Source of the DNA: Burkholderiales bacterium
Lineage (GTDB): Bacteria; Pseudomonadota; Gammaproteobacteria; Burkholderiales; Burkholderiaceae_C
Direction: 5' to 3'
NCBI GenBank assembly: GCA_025358485.1
Contig: JANYJJ010000140.1
Span: forward strand, 22,046-86,045
Length of the DNA stretch: 64,000 bases
The first letter of the stretch is position 1; the number at the start of each line of letters is the position of its first letter. Made by a program: the position numbers and the translations under genes. Under the pieces are notes generated by a model. The model worked only from the letters and a program-made list of their open reading frames with translations, had not been told where the DNA came from and did no database searches. Shown here piece after piece: positions 51,694 to 59,448 of this stretch.

Positions 51694-52599
51694 CTAAGCC
51701 GCGTGCAGCGCCTTGATGCGCGCAGCGGCTGCCATCGTGTCGCGGTACCCAGCGGCAATGCACTTTTCGCGGTACTCGCGCGACACGCTGGCGTAGTAAC
51801 CGATGTCGGGTTGCAGCACCAGGTCGGCGGCTTGCGCATCGGGGCGCGTCAATGCGCGCTTGCGAAGGTCGCCGGCGCGCCAGCGTTCTGTGCCAGCAGG
51901 CGCGCGGGTTTCATCGGCTGACGCGTCGACCGCAAGCACCCGCGTGGCACCCATGGCGCGAACGAGGCGCACCGGCATGGGCATGCGCAAGTCGGCATCT
52001 GCATATCGTTGACCGCGCACGCGCACAGGTGTGAACTGGCCCTCAATGGCGCACGACGCTTGCACCGCCAAACCGGCGTCGCCTTGGCTGAACGCGACCA
52101 CGCCGCCGTCGCTCATGCGCTGGCTCACACACAACGCCATGAGGGGCAGTTTTTCAAGCTGGGGCGCGACACCTTTGGTTCGAAGTTGGTCGCGCACCAA
52201 GTCGGCAATGGCGCTGCCGCTCAGGCGCTCTGCACCTCCAACAGACACGCGTGCCAACGCGGTGGGCGACAAGTCCAAAGCCAGCCGCTCCAGCTCTGAG
52301 CCAAGCAAACCACCGGCCCGCAGCACGCCTATCAAAGCGCCTGCCGACGCGCCGACGATGACATCAGGCACCACCCCCAACTCATCCAAAGCCTTGACCA
52401 CGCCAACATGCACAAAGCCACGCGGCCCGCCGGAGCTGAGCACCCACGCGACGCGCGGCTGGCGTGGTGAGGCGGCCATGCCGGGTGCGTTGGGGCCGGT
52501 GTGGTCAGCGTCGGGGTCGAAAGCACAGCCCGCCAGCCACGCGGCCGACAAACCCGCGCTGACCAAAACGCTGCGGCGGTTGAGCAACGGCGAGGTCAA
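51694..52599 (-). CDS. Patatin-like phospholipase, predicted lipoprotein
   Basis: This 301-residue patatin-family hydrolase has a lipobox-like N-terminus (RRSVLVSAGLSAAWLAGC), so it is probably a lipoprotein. The core has the oxyanion loop SSGGPRGFVHVGV and the nucleophile elbow VGASAGALIGV. The expected DGG/DGA aspartate motif appears as YADADLRMPMP. It resembles RssA/YchK-type bacterial patatins. It lies five bases after the YHS-domain gene and ends the operon. Substrate lipid unknown. Confidence 0.88.
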   Translation of the reverse strand: MTSPLLNRRSVLVSAGLSAAWLAGCAFDPDADHTGPNAPGMAASPRQPRVAWVLSSGGPRGFVHVGVVKALDELGVVPDVIVGASAGALIGVLRAGGLLGSELERLALDLSPTALARVSVGGAERLSGSAIADLVRDQLRTKGVAPQLEKLPLMALCVSQRMSDGGVVAFSQGDAGLAVQASCAIEGQFTPVRVRGQRYADADLRMPMPVRLVRAMGATRVLAVDASADETRAPAGTERWRAGDLRKRALTRPDAQAADLVLQPDIGYYASVSREYREKCIAAGYRDTMAAAARIKALHAA

Positions 52600-52604
52600 A
52601 TGCC

Positions 52605-53231
52605 TCAGCCTTTTTGCGCCGCCGCTTTGACCATGCGGTCAAGCTCTTCGCCGTTCTTGTAGTGCGGCACGCGCAGCACCAAGCGCTTGGCGCGTTGCAC
52701 AAAACTGTTGCTGCCTTGGGCTTCTTCGGACCAGTATTTATCAGCCATTTTGATGTTGCCCGGCACGTCCAATTTGAACGCGGCCATCGACCCTGCGCCG
52801 CCAAAAATATACAGCTTGCCGTCTTGCATCAACCACGTGTCGGCGTCGCCACCCCAAGGAATGCCGTAGACCAAACCGTTGGCGCAGTAGCCACCGTATT
52901 GCGGCAGGTACTTGGCCGGGTTGGCATCGAACAGTGCCTTGTTGGCGGCCGACGAAAAGCGGAAGGTCACGTCTTGGTAGACGCTTTTGATTTGCGGTGA
53001 ACCGGTGGCGTCTTTGCCCGCGGTGAAGTAGCTCACCACGTCCGCGCCCTTCAGCATCAAGCGCGCATCGCCCCCATCAGACACGGCGTTCACGGGCTTC
53101 AAAGGCGACGACGGGTTCTGTGCCGTCATGGCCGTGCAACCCCCCAAAAGCAAGGCGACCGAAGCGGCGACCCAGAGTCCGCTGAGGCGACGCGACCAGT
53201 TTGATGAGATGGAAAGGAATGGGCTTGTCAT
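52605..53231 (-). CDS. YHS-domain lipoprotein
   Basis: This 208-residue protein has a signal peptide with lipobox (VALLLGGCTAM). A YHS-like domain follows (AVSYF-type DVVSYFTAGKDATGSPQIKS then VTFRFSSAANKALFDANPAK YLPQYGGYCANG, split here for length). YHS domains bind metal in some proteins. The Cys in GGYCANGLVYG is conserved in this subgroup. Its ATG overlaps the ATP-grasp stop (ATGA). Function unknown; the position between an ATP-grasp enzyme and a patatin suggests shared function. Confidence 0.82.
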   Translation of the reverse strand: MTSPFLSISSNWSRRLSGLWVAASVALLLGGCTAMTAQNPSSPLKPVNAVSDGGDARLMLKGADVVSYFTAGKDATGSPQIKSVYQDVTFRFSSAANKALFDANPAKYLPQYGGYCANGLVYGIPWGGDADTWLMQDGKLYIFGGAGSMAAFKLDVPGNIKMADKYWSEEAQGSNSFVQRAKRLVLRVPHYKNGEELDRMVKAAAQKG

Positions 53232-54649
53232 GGCAAAACTCCAGAGTGGGGATGCGGATCGGATTCGGGATCAGTATGGGTGTCAGTATCGGTGGCGATT
53301 TCACGAGGCTTTGGAGGCAGCGCACCTCGCAAAGTTTCATCGCCTCGGTGTTGTGGTGCGTTGTCAAAATAAGGTGCAGTCCAGCCCAACAATCGGCTGG
53401 CTTGCTCGGTGCGCTGGCGCAGATCGGCCCGGTCGCGCCCGCCCAAGTGCACGATGCCGTGGCGATAGCTGCCCAGCCATTTGAAGTCGCGCTGAACCGC
53501 ATGCGGCGTTTTGGCATAGCTGAACAACAAGGCATCGGGAAATCGGCTGAGCACGGCGGCTTCTTGGGCAGGCGAGGGCATTTGAATGAGCGCTTGCGGA
53601 TCGAAAGACCGATACACCTGGCTGGCTGCAGCCCCCGCTGTGGGCACGCCGCGCGGCAACGCCGCAGGGTCTCGCCCCAAGGCCAAGGCCAGCGACATCG
53701 CGTGCGCATCGCGGCCCTGCACGCGTCGGTACAGGTCAGCAAACTGCGACGCCAAACGCGGGTTGAATTCGATCACGCTGAGGCGGTCGGTTGCCGGATC
53801 GTGGAAGAACTCCATGTTGAAAAAACCGTGTGTGTAGCCGATGGCGGTCAAGAACTTTTGCGCCACTTCCAAAGCGCGTTCCTGCACCGTAAGCGCCAAT
53901 TGACTCGGCACTTCCCAACGCATGAAGGCTTGCGTGCCGGGGTACATCACAGCGTCCACCACGCCCAAGGCCTGCGCCCGCCCGTTGAACACCCAGCCGT
54001 CGAGGTTGTACTGCGGCGTTGCCATCGGCAAGGGTGTTTCCAACATCATGCGGTGGGCCGTGCCGGCCTGCGGCATGAGCTGTTTGATGACGCGCTCAAA
54101 CGGCTCCACCAAGCGGCGTATCAACCACAACTCGCGTCGCCCAAAGCGGGTGTGGGCTTGCAATTCTTCGCGGCTTTTCACCTCGCGCGCCAGCACTGAA
54201 AACGCGGCTTTCACCGGCTTCACAAACTGCGGGTAGGTCAGGCCGTGCGGAATGTCGTCGCCATACGCCACGTCAAGCGACATGAAGCCGACGTTGGCCT
54301 CAGGAGCCACTTTTTGCAGCACTTCACGCGCATGCAATTTGTGCTGCGCGGCCAACACAGATTCAGGTGTGGCACCTGGCAAACCCAATTCTTGCGCCAC
54401 CAAGGCTGCCGCTAAAGCACCAAATTGCTCGTGGTGCGACACCACGCCGCGCCAGCCCAACTTGCGTCCGCGTTTGGCCTGTCGGCGCGCAAAGCGCAGC
54501 AGGTCAAAGTGAATCAAATGCGCGTTGCTGGGGAAGCTGAACAGGTCGAAACCGGCGTGGTCAAACTGAGCCTGGGCTTGCAGTGCGGCGAAGCCATCAG
54601 CGTCCCAGTCGTAGCCAAACAGCAGGCCGATTCGAGGCAAGTCGCTCAA
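53228..54649 (-). CDS. ATP-grasp domain protein of unknown specificity
   Basis: This 473-residue protein has an ATP-grasp fold of the carboxylase/peptide-ligase kind. ATP contacts are expected in QFVKPVKAAFSVLAREV, and the metal-binding pair in LSVIEFNPRLASQFADLY. The N-terminal part begins RIGLLFGYDWDADGFAALQ. The C-terminal 30 residues are low-complexity (Asp/Thr, then Pro-His) and arise from six-base repeats. TTG 54649 overlaps the upstream stop as TTGA and is preferred to TTG 54718. It should form an amide or related bond using ATP; the substrate is unknown. It is not the circularly permuted type found at the start of the window. Confidence 0.82.
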   Translation of the reverse strand: MSDLPRIGLLFGYDWDADGFAALQAQAQFDHAGFDLFSFPSNAHLIHFDLLRFARRQAKRGRKLGWRGVVSHHEQFGALAAALVAQELGLPGATPESVLAAQHKLHAREVLQKVAPEANVGFMSLDVAYGDDIPHGLTYPQFVKPVKAAFSVLAREVKSREELQAHTRFGRRELWLIRRLVEPFERVIKQLMPQAGTAHRMMLETPLPMATPQYNLDGWVFNGRAQALGVVDAVMYPGTQAFMRWEVPSQLALTVQERALEVAQKFLTAIGYTHGFFNMEFFHDPATDRLSVIEFNPRLASQFADLYRRVQGRDAHAMSLALALGRDPAALPRGVPTAGAAASQVYRSFDPQALIQMPSPAQEAAVLSRFPDALLFSYAKTPHAVQRDFKWLGSYRHGIVHLGGRDRADLRQRTEQASRLLGWTAPYFDNAPQHRGDETLRGALPPKPREIATDTDTHTDPESDPHPHSGVLP

Positions 54650-55374
54650 TGGGGCACCACGGTTTGGGTGGTCCTGAAGGTTCGCAAAAGCCAGCGCAGC
54701 ACTTTGCGTGTCACCCAAGGCATCAAAGCCAACGCGCTAAGCGCTGCCATCAGACCGGGCGTGAAAAGTGTTTGCCAACCGATGGCCTGTCCGAGCACCG
54801 TCCCCGCGTAAACATAAGCCGCGCTGCCAGCCAACATGCCCAGCAGACTGACCACAAAAAATTGCCGCAGCGGCATGGCCGACAAACCCATCAAAGGGTT
54901 GATGAGCGCATACGGAATGACCGGTGCCACGCGCAGCGAAAACAAGTAATACCCACCGTCACGCGCCAGCCCTTTTTCTATCGCCACCAGCCGGTGCCCC
55001 CAACGCCGCCGCACGGCATCGCGCCACCAATGGCGAGCCGCCATGAAAGAAATCGTGGCACCCAGCGTTGATGCCAGCACCACCAACAAGGTTCCAGGCA
55101 GCCAACCGAGACACAGCCCCGCGGCCAACGACAACACGCTGCAACCGGGCAAGGCCAGTGCGGACAGCAGCGTGAACAGCATGAACAGGCCTGTCGCGAA
55201 TTTCCACGGATTGGCCGCCTGAAACGCCAGCAATTCAACTTGACGCGTTTGCAACCAAGCAATATTGAAGCGAGGCAGACCGATGTGAGGCCACAGCGTC
55301 CACAGCGCCCACACCAGCGCTGCCAAGCCGAGAACTACCCAAGCAATGCGGCGAATGGAGGTATGTGATGGCAT
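54646..55374 (-). CDS. VTT-domain (TVP38/TMEM64/DedA-related) membrane protein
   Basis: This 242-residue membrane protein has five or six hydrophobic segments. The VTT region includes LPGCSVLSLAAGLCLGWLPG, SFMAARHWWRDAVRRRWG and FSLRVAPVIPYALINPLMGL, typical of TVP38/TMEM64 proteins linked to lipid scrambling or membrane homeostasis. ATG 55374 is taken; frames to 55680 run into the tRNA region. It is the first gene of the four-gene operon with ATP-grasp, YHS and patatin. The 278 bases between it and the tRNA contain no recognisable gene. Confidence 0.88.
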   Translation of the reverse strand: MPSHTSIRRIAWVVLGLAALVWALWTLWPHIGLPRFNIAWLQTRQVELLAFQAANPWKFATGLFMLFTLLSALALPGCSVLSLAAGLCLGWLPGTLLVVLASTLGATISFMAARHWWRDAVRRRWGHRLVAIEKGLARDGGYYLFSLRVAPVIPYALINPLMGLSAMPLRQFFVVSLLGMLAGSAAYVYAGTVLGQAIGWQTLFTPGLMAALSALALMPWVTRKVLRWLLRTFRTTQTVVPH

Positions 55375-55652
55375 GCGTACTGTCTTGGCTGCGAAGTGTC
55401 GAAGCAGGGCGCACATTCTTACGGGCCGACAAGAAAAAACTCTGGCCTGAGCCCTGGTTTTCGCAGTGTTACGCGTCGGGTCGTCGATGAACTTTCGGAG
55501 ACTCCAACTTGCGCCCGCCGCCCGAAGCAGTCCGTTCAGATGTCGGCCTGACCGATCCGCGCGCCAAGTCCGCAGCGGGTCACCGACTTTTCGAAGTGCG
55601 CTGTGCAGTTCGGGTGATGTTGAGTGCAGGGCCGGATGTGCGACGAGAAAAT

Positions 55653-55742
55653 TGGTGGAAGCGGTGAGATTCGAACTCACGGTGGAGTTACCCCCACGGC
55701 AGTTTTCAAGACTGCAGCCTTAAACCGCTCGGCCACGCTTCC
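55653..55742 (-). tRNA. tRNA-Ser (anticodon TGA)
   Basis: On the minus strand the gene begins GGAAGCGTGGCCGAGCGG and ends GGTTCGAATC-like (GAGTTCGAATCTCACCGCTTCCACCA in part), with acceptor GGAAGCG pairing CGCTTCC and CCA encoded. The anticodon loop CTTGAAA gives TGA, reading UCA. A long variable arm (CGTGGGGGTAACTCCACCG) marks it as class II serine tRNA. Confidence 0.97.
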
Positions 55743-55787
55743 AACATCTTCCAATTGTATCGGGGCAGAACGCTAGGCTCGCCTTCG

Positions 55788-56609
55788 TCAAAACGGCTTT
55801 TGCGCTTGCTCGCAATTCACCTGAATAATTTCACAGCGACCTGCGTCCACGCGCGCCGCGCTGAGCTGGCCGCCCCAAACGCAACCGGTGTCGAGCGCCA
55901 ACAAATCAGGGCGCTGCACCAAGCCCAAGGTAGACCAATGGCCAAAGGCGATGGGCACGCCGCGTGTGAGCCGGCCGGGCGCGTCAAACCAAGCGGTGTG
56001 GCCGGGCGGTGGGCTCGCGCCCGCATCTTTGCTGACAAATTCCATGGTGCCAATGTCATTGACAAAACGGATGCGCGTGAACACGTTCACTGCAAAGCGC
56101 AGGCGTGCATCGCCCGTTAACGTTTCGTCCCAGTGAGCCGGTTCGTTGCCGTACATGACCTTCAAAAAGTCAGCCCAGTGGGCGCTGCGCAGCTCTTGCT
56201 CAAGCTCGTTGGCCAACTGCAAAGTGGTGGCCAGCGTCCACTGCGGCACCACCCCGGCGTGCACGCACAACCAGCCTTCGGCTTGCACTGCCATGGGCCG
56301 ATGGCGCAGCCAGTCGATCAAGGCGTCGCGGTCAGACGAATCCAAAACTTGCGTCAGCGTGTCGCCCTTGGACGCTTTGCGAACACCTTGCGCGGCGGCC
56401 AACAAATGCAAGTCGTGGTTGCCGAGCAAGCAAGTGACCGATGAACCCAGTCCGCGCAAGCGCTGCAAGGTGGCCAAGCTGCGCGGGCCGCGGTTGACCA
56501 AATCGCCGAGCACGGTGAGGTGATCTCGCGAAGGCGAGAACGCCAGTTTTTCCAACAGCGCGTCCAGCGCGTCGCAGCAGCCTTGGACGTCGCCCATCAA
56601 GTAATGCAT
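55788..56609 (-). CDS. apaH: Symmetrical bis(5'-nucleosyl)-tetraphosphatase
   Basis: This 273-residue metallophosphatase splits Ap4A into two ADP. The PPP-family motifs GDVQGCCDAL, GDLVNRGP and LLGNHDLHLL, with later histidines in CVHAGVVPQW, complete the metal site. LDTGCVWGGQLSAARVD closes the fold. It is a stress-nucleotide control enzyme and in many bacteria also decaps Np4-RNA. It stands 45 bases upstream of the tRNA on the minus strand and diverges from the CNNM gene. Confidence 0.94.
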   Translation of the reverse strand: MHYLMGDVQGCCDALDALLEKLAFSPSRDHLTVLGDLVNRGPRSLATLQRLRGLGSSVTCLLGNHDLHLLAAAQGVRKASKGDTLTQVLDSSDRDALIDWLRHRPMAVQAEGWLCVHAGVVPQWTLATTLQLANELEQELRSAHWADFLKVMYGNEPAHWDETLTGDARLRFAVNVFTRIRFVNDIGTMEFVSKDAGASPPPGHTAWFDAPGRLTRGVPIAFGHWSTLGLVQRPDLLALDTGCVWGGQLSAARVDAGRCEIIQVNCEQAQKPF

Positions 56610-56656
56610 GGCTTGATTCTGCTACGCTGAATGATTGTTCTTTTGATTCACCGCGC

Positions 56657-57970
56657 ATGGACGTTGCCCTGCTGATTGCTCTGATCCTTCTTAATGCGCT
56701 GTTCGCGATGTCGGAAATGGCGCTCACCGCCAGCCGCAAAGCGCGCTTGCAGGTGATGGTGGAGGCCGGTGACTCCGGCGCGCAGGCTGCCATGGACCTG
56801 CACGAAAACCCCACCAAGTTTTTGTCCACGGTGCAAATTGGCATCACCTCCATCGGCGTGCTGAACGGCATCGTCGGGGACGCTGCGTTCTCGGCCCCGT
56901 TCGCAGCTTGGTTGATCAAAACCTTTTCGCTGCACGACCGCGCGGCCGACATCACAGCAACCGCCATGGTGGTGGTCACCATCACTTTTTTGACGATTAT
57001 TTTTGGTGAGCTGGTGCCCAAACGCGTGGGCCTGATGTTCCCTGAAACGGTGGCGCGGCGCGTGGCGCAGCCGATGAATTGGTTGTCGTTGGCGACGCGC
57101 CCTTTTGTGAAGCTGCTTTCGTTTTGCACGAACGGAACGTTGGCCTTGATGGGCATCAAAGGCGGGCCGTCGCGCAGCGTGACAGAAGAAGAAATTGCCG
57201 CCAGTTTGGAAGAAGGTTTGGACGCTGGCGTGATCGAAGCGCAAGAGCATCAAATGGTGCGCAATGTGTTTCGCTTGGACGACCGGCAGGTCGGTTCGAT
57301 GATGATTCCGCGCGCCGAAATTGTCTGGCTGGAAGCCGGTGCCACCGCAGCAGACATTTTGAAAGTCATCAGCGACGAGGAGCATTCGCGCTACCCAGTG
57401 TGCCGTGGTGGCTTGAGCGAGGTGGTGGGCTTGGTGTCGGCGCAAAGCCTGTTGCAAGAGTTCATGCAAGGCCGTCCGCTGGACGTGATGGCGCGCTTAG
57501 AGCCGCCAGTGTTTGTGCCAGAAACGCTGTCGGGCATGGAGCTGCTCGATCAGTTTCGCGCCTCTGCCGCGCAGTTGGTTTTTGTGGTGGACGAGTACGG
57601 CGAAGTGCAAGGCATGATCACCGTGCGCGACGTGCTGGAAGCCATCACCGGCGAGTTCACCACGCCCAGCGACGACGACTCTTGGGCCGTGCGGCGTGAA
57701 GACGGCAGTTGGTTGTTTGACGGCCTGATTCCCATGCCCGAATTGAAAGACCGCCTCACCCTCAAAGAGCTGCCCGAAGAAGACCGTGGCCGCTACAACA
57801 CGCTGGCCGGGATGGTGATGCTGCTGCTTGGCCGCTTGCCACGCACCACCGACACGGTGGAGTGGCAAGGTTGGCGTTTTGAGGTCGTCGACATGGACGG
57901 CAAGCGTGTGGACAAGGTGATGGCGTCTGCGCTGCCCGAGCACGGCGGCAAAAACAGCGACCGTGTTTAG
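56657..57970 (+). CDS. CNNM-transmembrane/CBS-domain protein (hemolysin C/CorC family)
   Basis: This 437-residue membrane protein has a CNNM (DUF21) region with about four hydrophobic segments (MDVALLIALILLNALFAMSE), with FLTIIFGELVPKRVGLMFPE in the middle. A CBS pair (MIPRAEIVWLEAGATAADIL; SAAQLVFVVDEYGEVQGMIT) and a CorC/HlyC C-terminal domain (YNTLAGMVMLLLGRLPRTTD) follow. Family members are tied to Mg2+/Co2+ homeostasis; hemolysin is a historical label. Confidence 0.9.
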   Translation: MDVALLIALILLNALFAMSEMALTASRKARLQVMVEAGDSGAQAAMDLHENPTKFLSTVQIGITSIGVLNGIVGDAAFSAPFAAWLIKTFSLHDRAADITATAMVVVTITFLTIIFGELVPKRVGLMFPETVARRVAQPMNWLSLATRPFVKLLSFCTNGTLALMGIKGGPSRSVTEEEIAASLEEGLDAGVIEAQEHQMVRNVFRLDDRQVGSMMIPRAEIVWLEAGATAADILKVISDEEHSRYPVCRGGLSEVVGLVSAQSLLQEFMQGRPLDVMARLEPPVFVPETLSGMELLDQFRASAAQLVFVVDEYGEVQGMITVRDVLEAITGEFTTPSDDDSWAVRREDGSWLFDGLIPMPELKDRLTLKELPEEDRGRYNTLAGMVMLLLGRLPRTTDTVEWQGWRFEVVDMDGKRVDKVMASALPEHGGKNSDRV

Positions 57971-58021
57971 ATCGACGTTGCTGATTGACGTTTAGATCGA
58001 CTCTGTTGCCTGAGGAAAATC

Positions 58022-59428
58022 ATGTCTGCATTGGTGTTTGAACGCTTCTTGTCCACGCCTGAGATGCTGGCCGTTTTCAGCGAAGCGTCTGTCGTGCAAA
58101 CCATGTTGGACGTGGAGGCGGCGTTGGCACGGGCTCAAGCTGCTCAGGGCGTGATTCCTGATGCGGCGGCGCCGGTCATCGTGGGCTGCTGCAAGGTCGA
58201 GCTGCTGGACGTGGACGCCATCGTCAACGCCAGCGGCCGCGCTGGCAGTTTGGCCATACCGCTGGTCAAACACCTGACCGCAGCGGTGGCGCGTGTCGAT
58301 GCCCACGCCGCCGGTTTTGTGCATTGGGGCAGCACCAGCCAAGACGTGATCGACACGGCCATGAGCTTGCTGTCGCGCCGCGCCTTGGCCTTGATCGACC
58401 GTGACTTGCGCAGCCTGATTGATTCGCTGTTGGCGCTGGCTGAGCACCACGCCAGCGCGCCCGTGCTGGCCCGCACCTTGATGCAACCGGCGCAGGTGGT
58501 GAGCTTGGGCTTCAAGTTGATCGCTTGGATCGCGCCCTTGCAACGCTGCCGCGAACGCCTGCACGAAATTTCCAAAACCGCATTGCAATTGCAATTGGGC
58601 GGTGCGGTCGGAAGCTTGGCCGTGATGGGCGACAAAGGCCCTGCTGTGGCGCAACAGATGGCGGTTGATTTGAAGTTGGCCTGGCCGCAAGGCGCGTGGC
58701 ATACGCAGCGCGATGAAGCCGCCACGCTGGCCTGCCAAGTGGGCGTGTTGTGCGCGGCCTTGGGCAAGGTGGCGAAAGACGTGTCGCTGATGTCGCAAGC
58801 TGAAGTGGGTGAGCTGAACGAGCCCACGGGTGTCCCGGATGTTGCTGGCAATGACCGCGGCGGCTCATCGGCCATGCCGCACAAGCGCAATCCGGTCGCC
58901 TGCATGGTGGCCCTGGCCGCTTCCCTGCGCGCACCGCAGCGCGTGGCCGCGCTGCTGGCCGCGATGCTGCAAGAACACGAGCGCGGCTTGGGCAATTGGC
59001 AGGCTGAATTGGCCGAGACAGCAGGGCTGTATTTGTCGGCCCACGGCGCGGTCAAGGCACTGACCGATGCGGCGGTGGCGGGTTTGCAAGTGCATCCGCA
59101 GCGCATGCGGGCCAACATCGACAGCTTGCGCGGATTGGTCTTTGCTGAAGCGGCGGCCCAGGTGTTTGCACGGCACATCGGCAAAGCGCAGGCGCATGCT
59201 TTGCTGGAAGTTTTGTCAGCCCAGGTCGCTGCCTGCGGAACCCACCTGCGTGAACTTTGTGTGGCAGCTTCGCAAAGCGACATCAGGCTGCGCGGCCGCC
59301 TGAGCCAAGCTGAGATTGAGGCCGACATTGAGGCCGCGTTTGACGCCGACTTGGCCGCGCAGGTGGCGGTGCGCGCAGCGGCTGCGCAGTTGCTCGCGCT
59401 GCGCAAAGCCGCTGATTTCCCTCAATAA
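58022..59428 (+). CDS. pcaB: 3-carboxy-cis,cis-muconate cycloisomerase
   Basis: This 468-residue fumarase/aspartase-superfamily enzyme converts 3-carboxy-cis,cis-muconate to 4-carboxymuconolactone in protocatechuate breakdown. The superfamily signature is GGSSAMPHKRNPVACMVAL, with earlier HWGSTSQDVIDTAMSL and LARTLMQPAQVVSLGFKL. RGLGNWQAELAETAGLYLSA is also typical of PcaB. It is followed after 20 bases by the gene for the next two steps. Confidence 0.92.
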   Translation: MSALVFERFLSTPEMLAVFSEASVVQTMLDVEAALARAQAAQGVIPDAAAPVIVGCCKVELLDVDAIVNASGRAGSLAIPLVKHLTAAVARVDAHAAGFVHWGSTSQDVIDTAMSLLSRRALALIDRDLRSLIDSLLALAEHHASAPVLARTLMQPAQVVSLGFKLIAWIAPLQRCRERLHEISKTALQLQLGGAVGSLAVMGDKGPAVAQQMAVDLKLAWPQGAWHTQRDEAATLACQVGVLCAALGKVAKDVSLMSQAEVGELNEPTGVPDVAGNDRGGSSAMPHKRNPVACMVALAASLRAPQRVAALLAAMLQEHERGLGNWQAELAETAGLYLSAHGAVKALTDAAVAGLQVHPQRMRANIDSLRGLVFAEAAAQVFARHIGKAQAHALLEVLSAQVAACGTHLRELCVAASQSDIRLRGRLSQAEIEADIEAAFDADLAAQVAVRAAAAQLLALRKAADFPQ

Positions 59429-59448
59429 CTGTAAAGAAATCCCTCGCC

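Noticed and set aside
55375-55742. tRNA-Ser as an attachment site for an integrated element
   Set aside because: No integrase, no direct repeat of the tRNA end and no foreign gene block nearby; the 278-base gap beside it simply lacks a gene.
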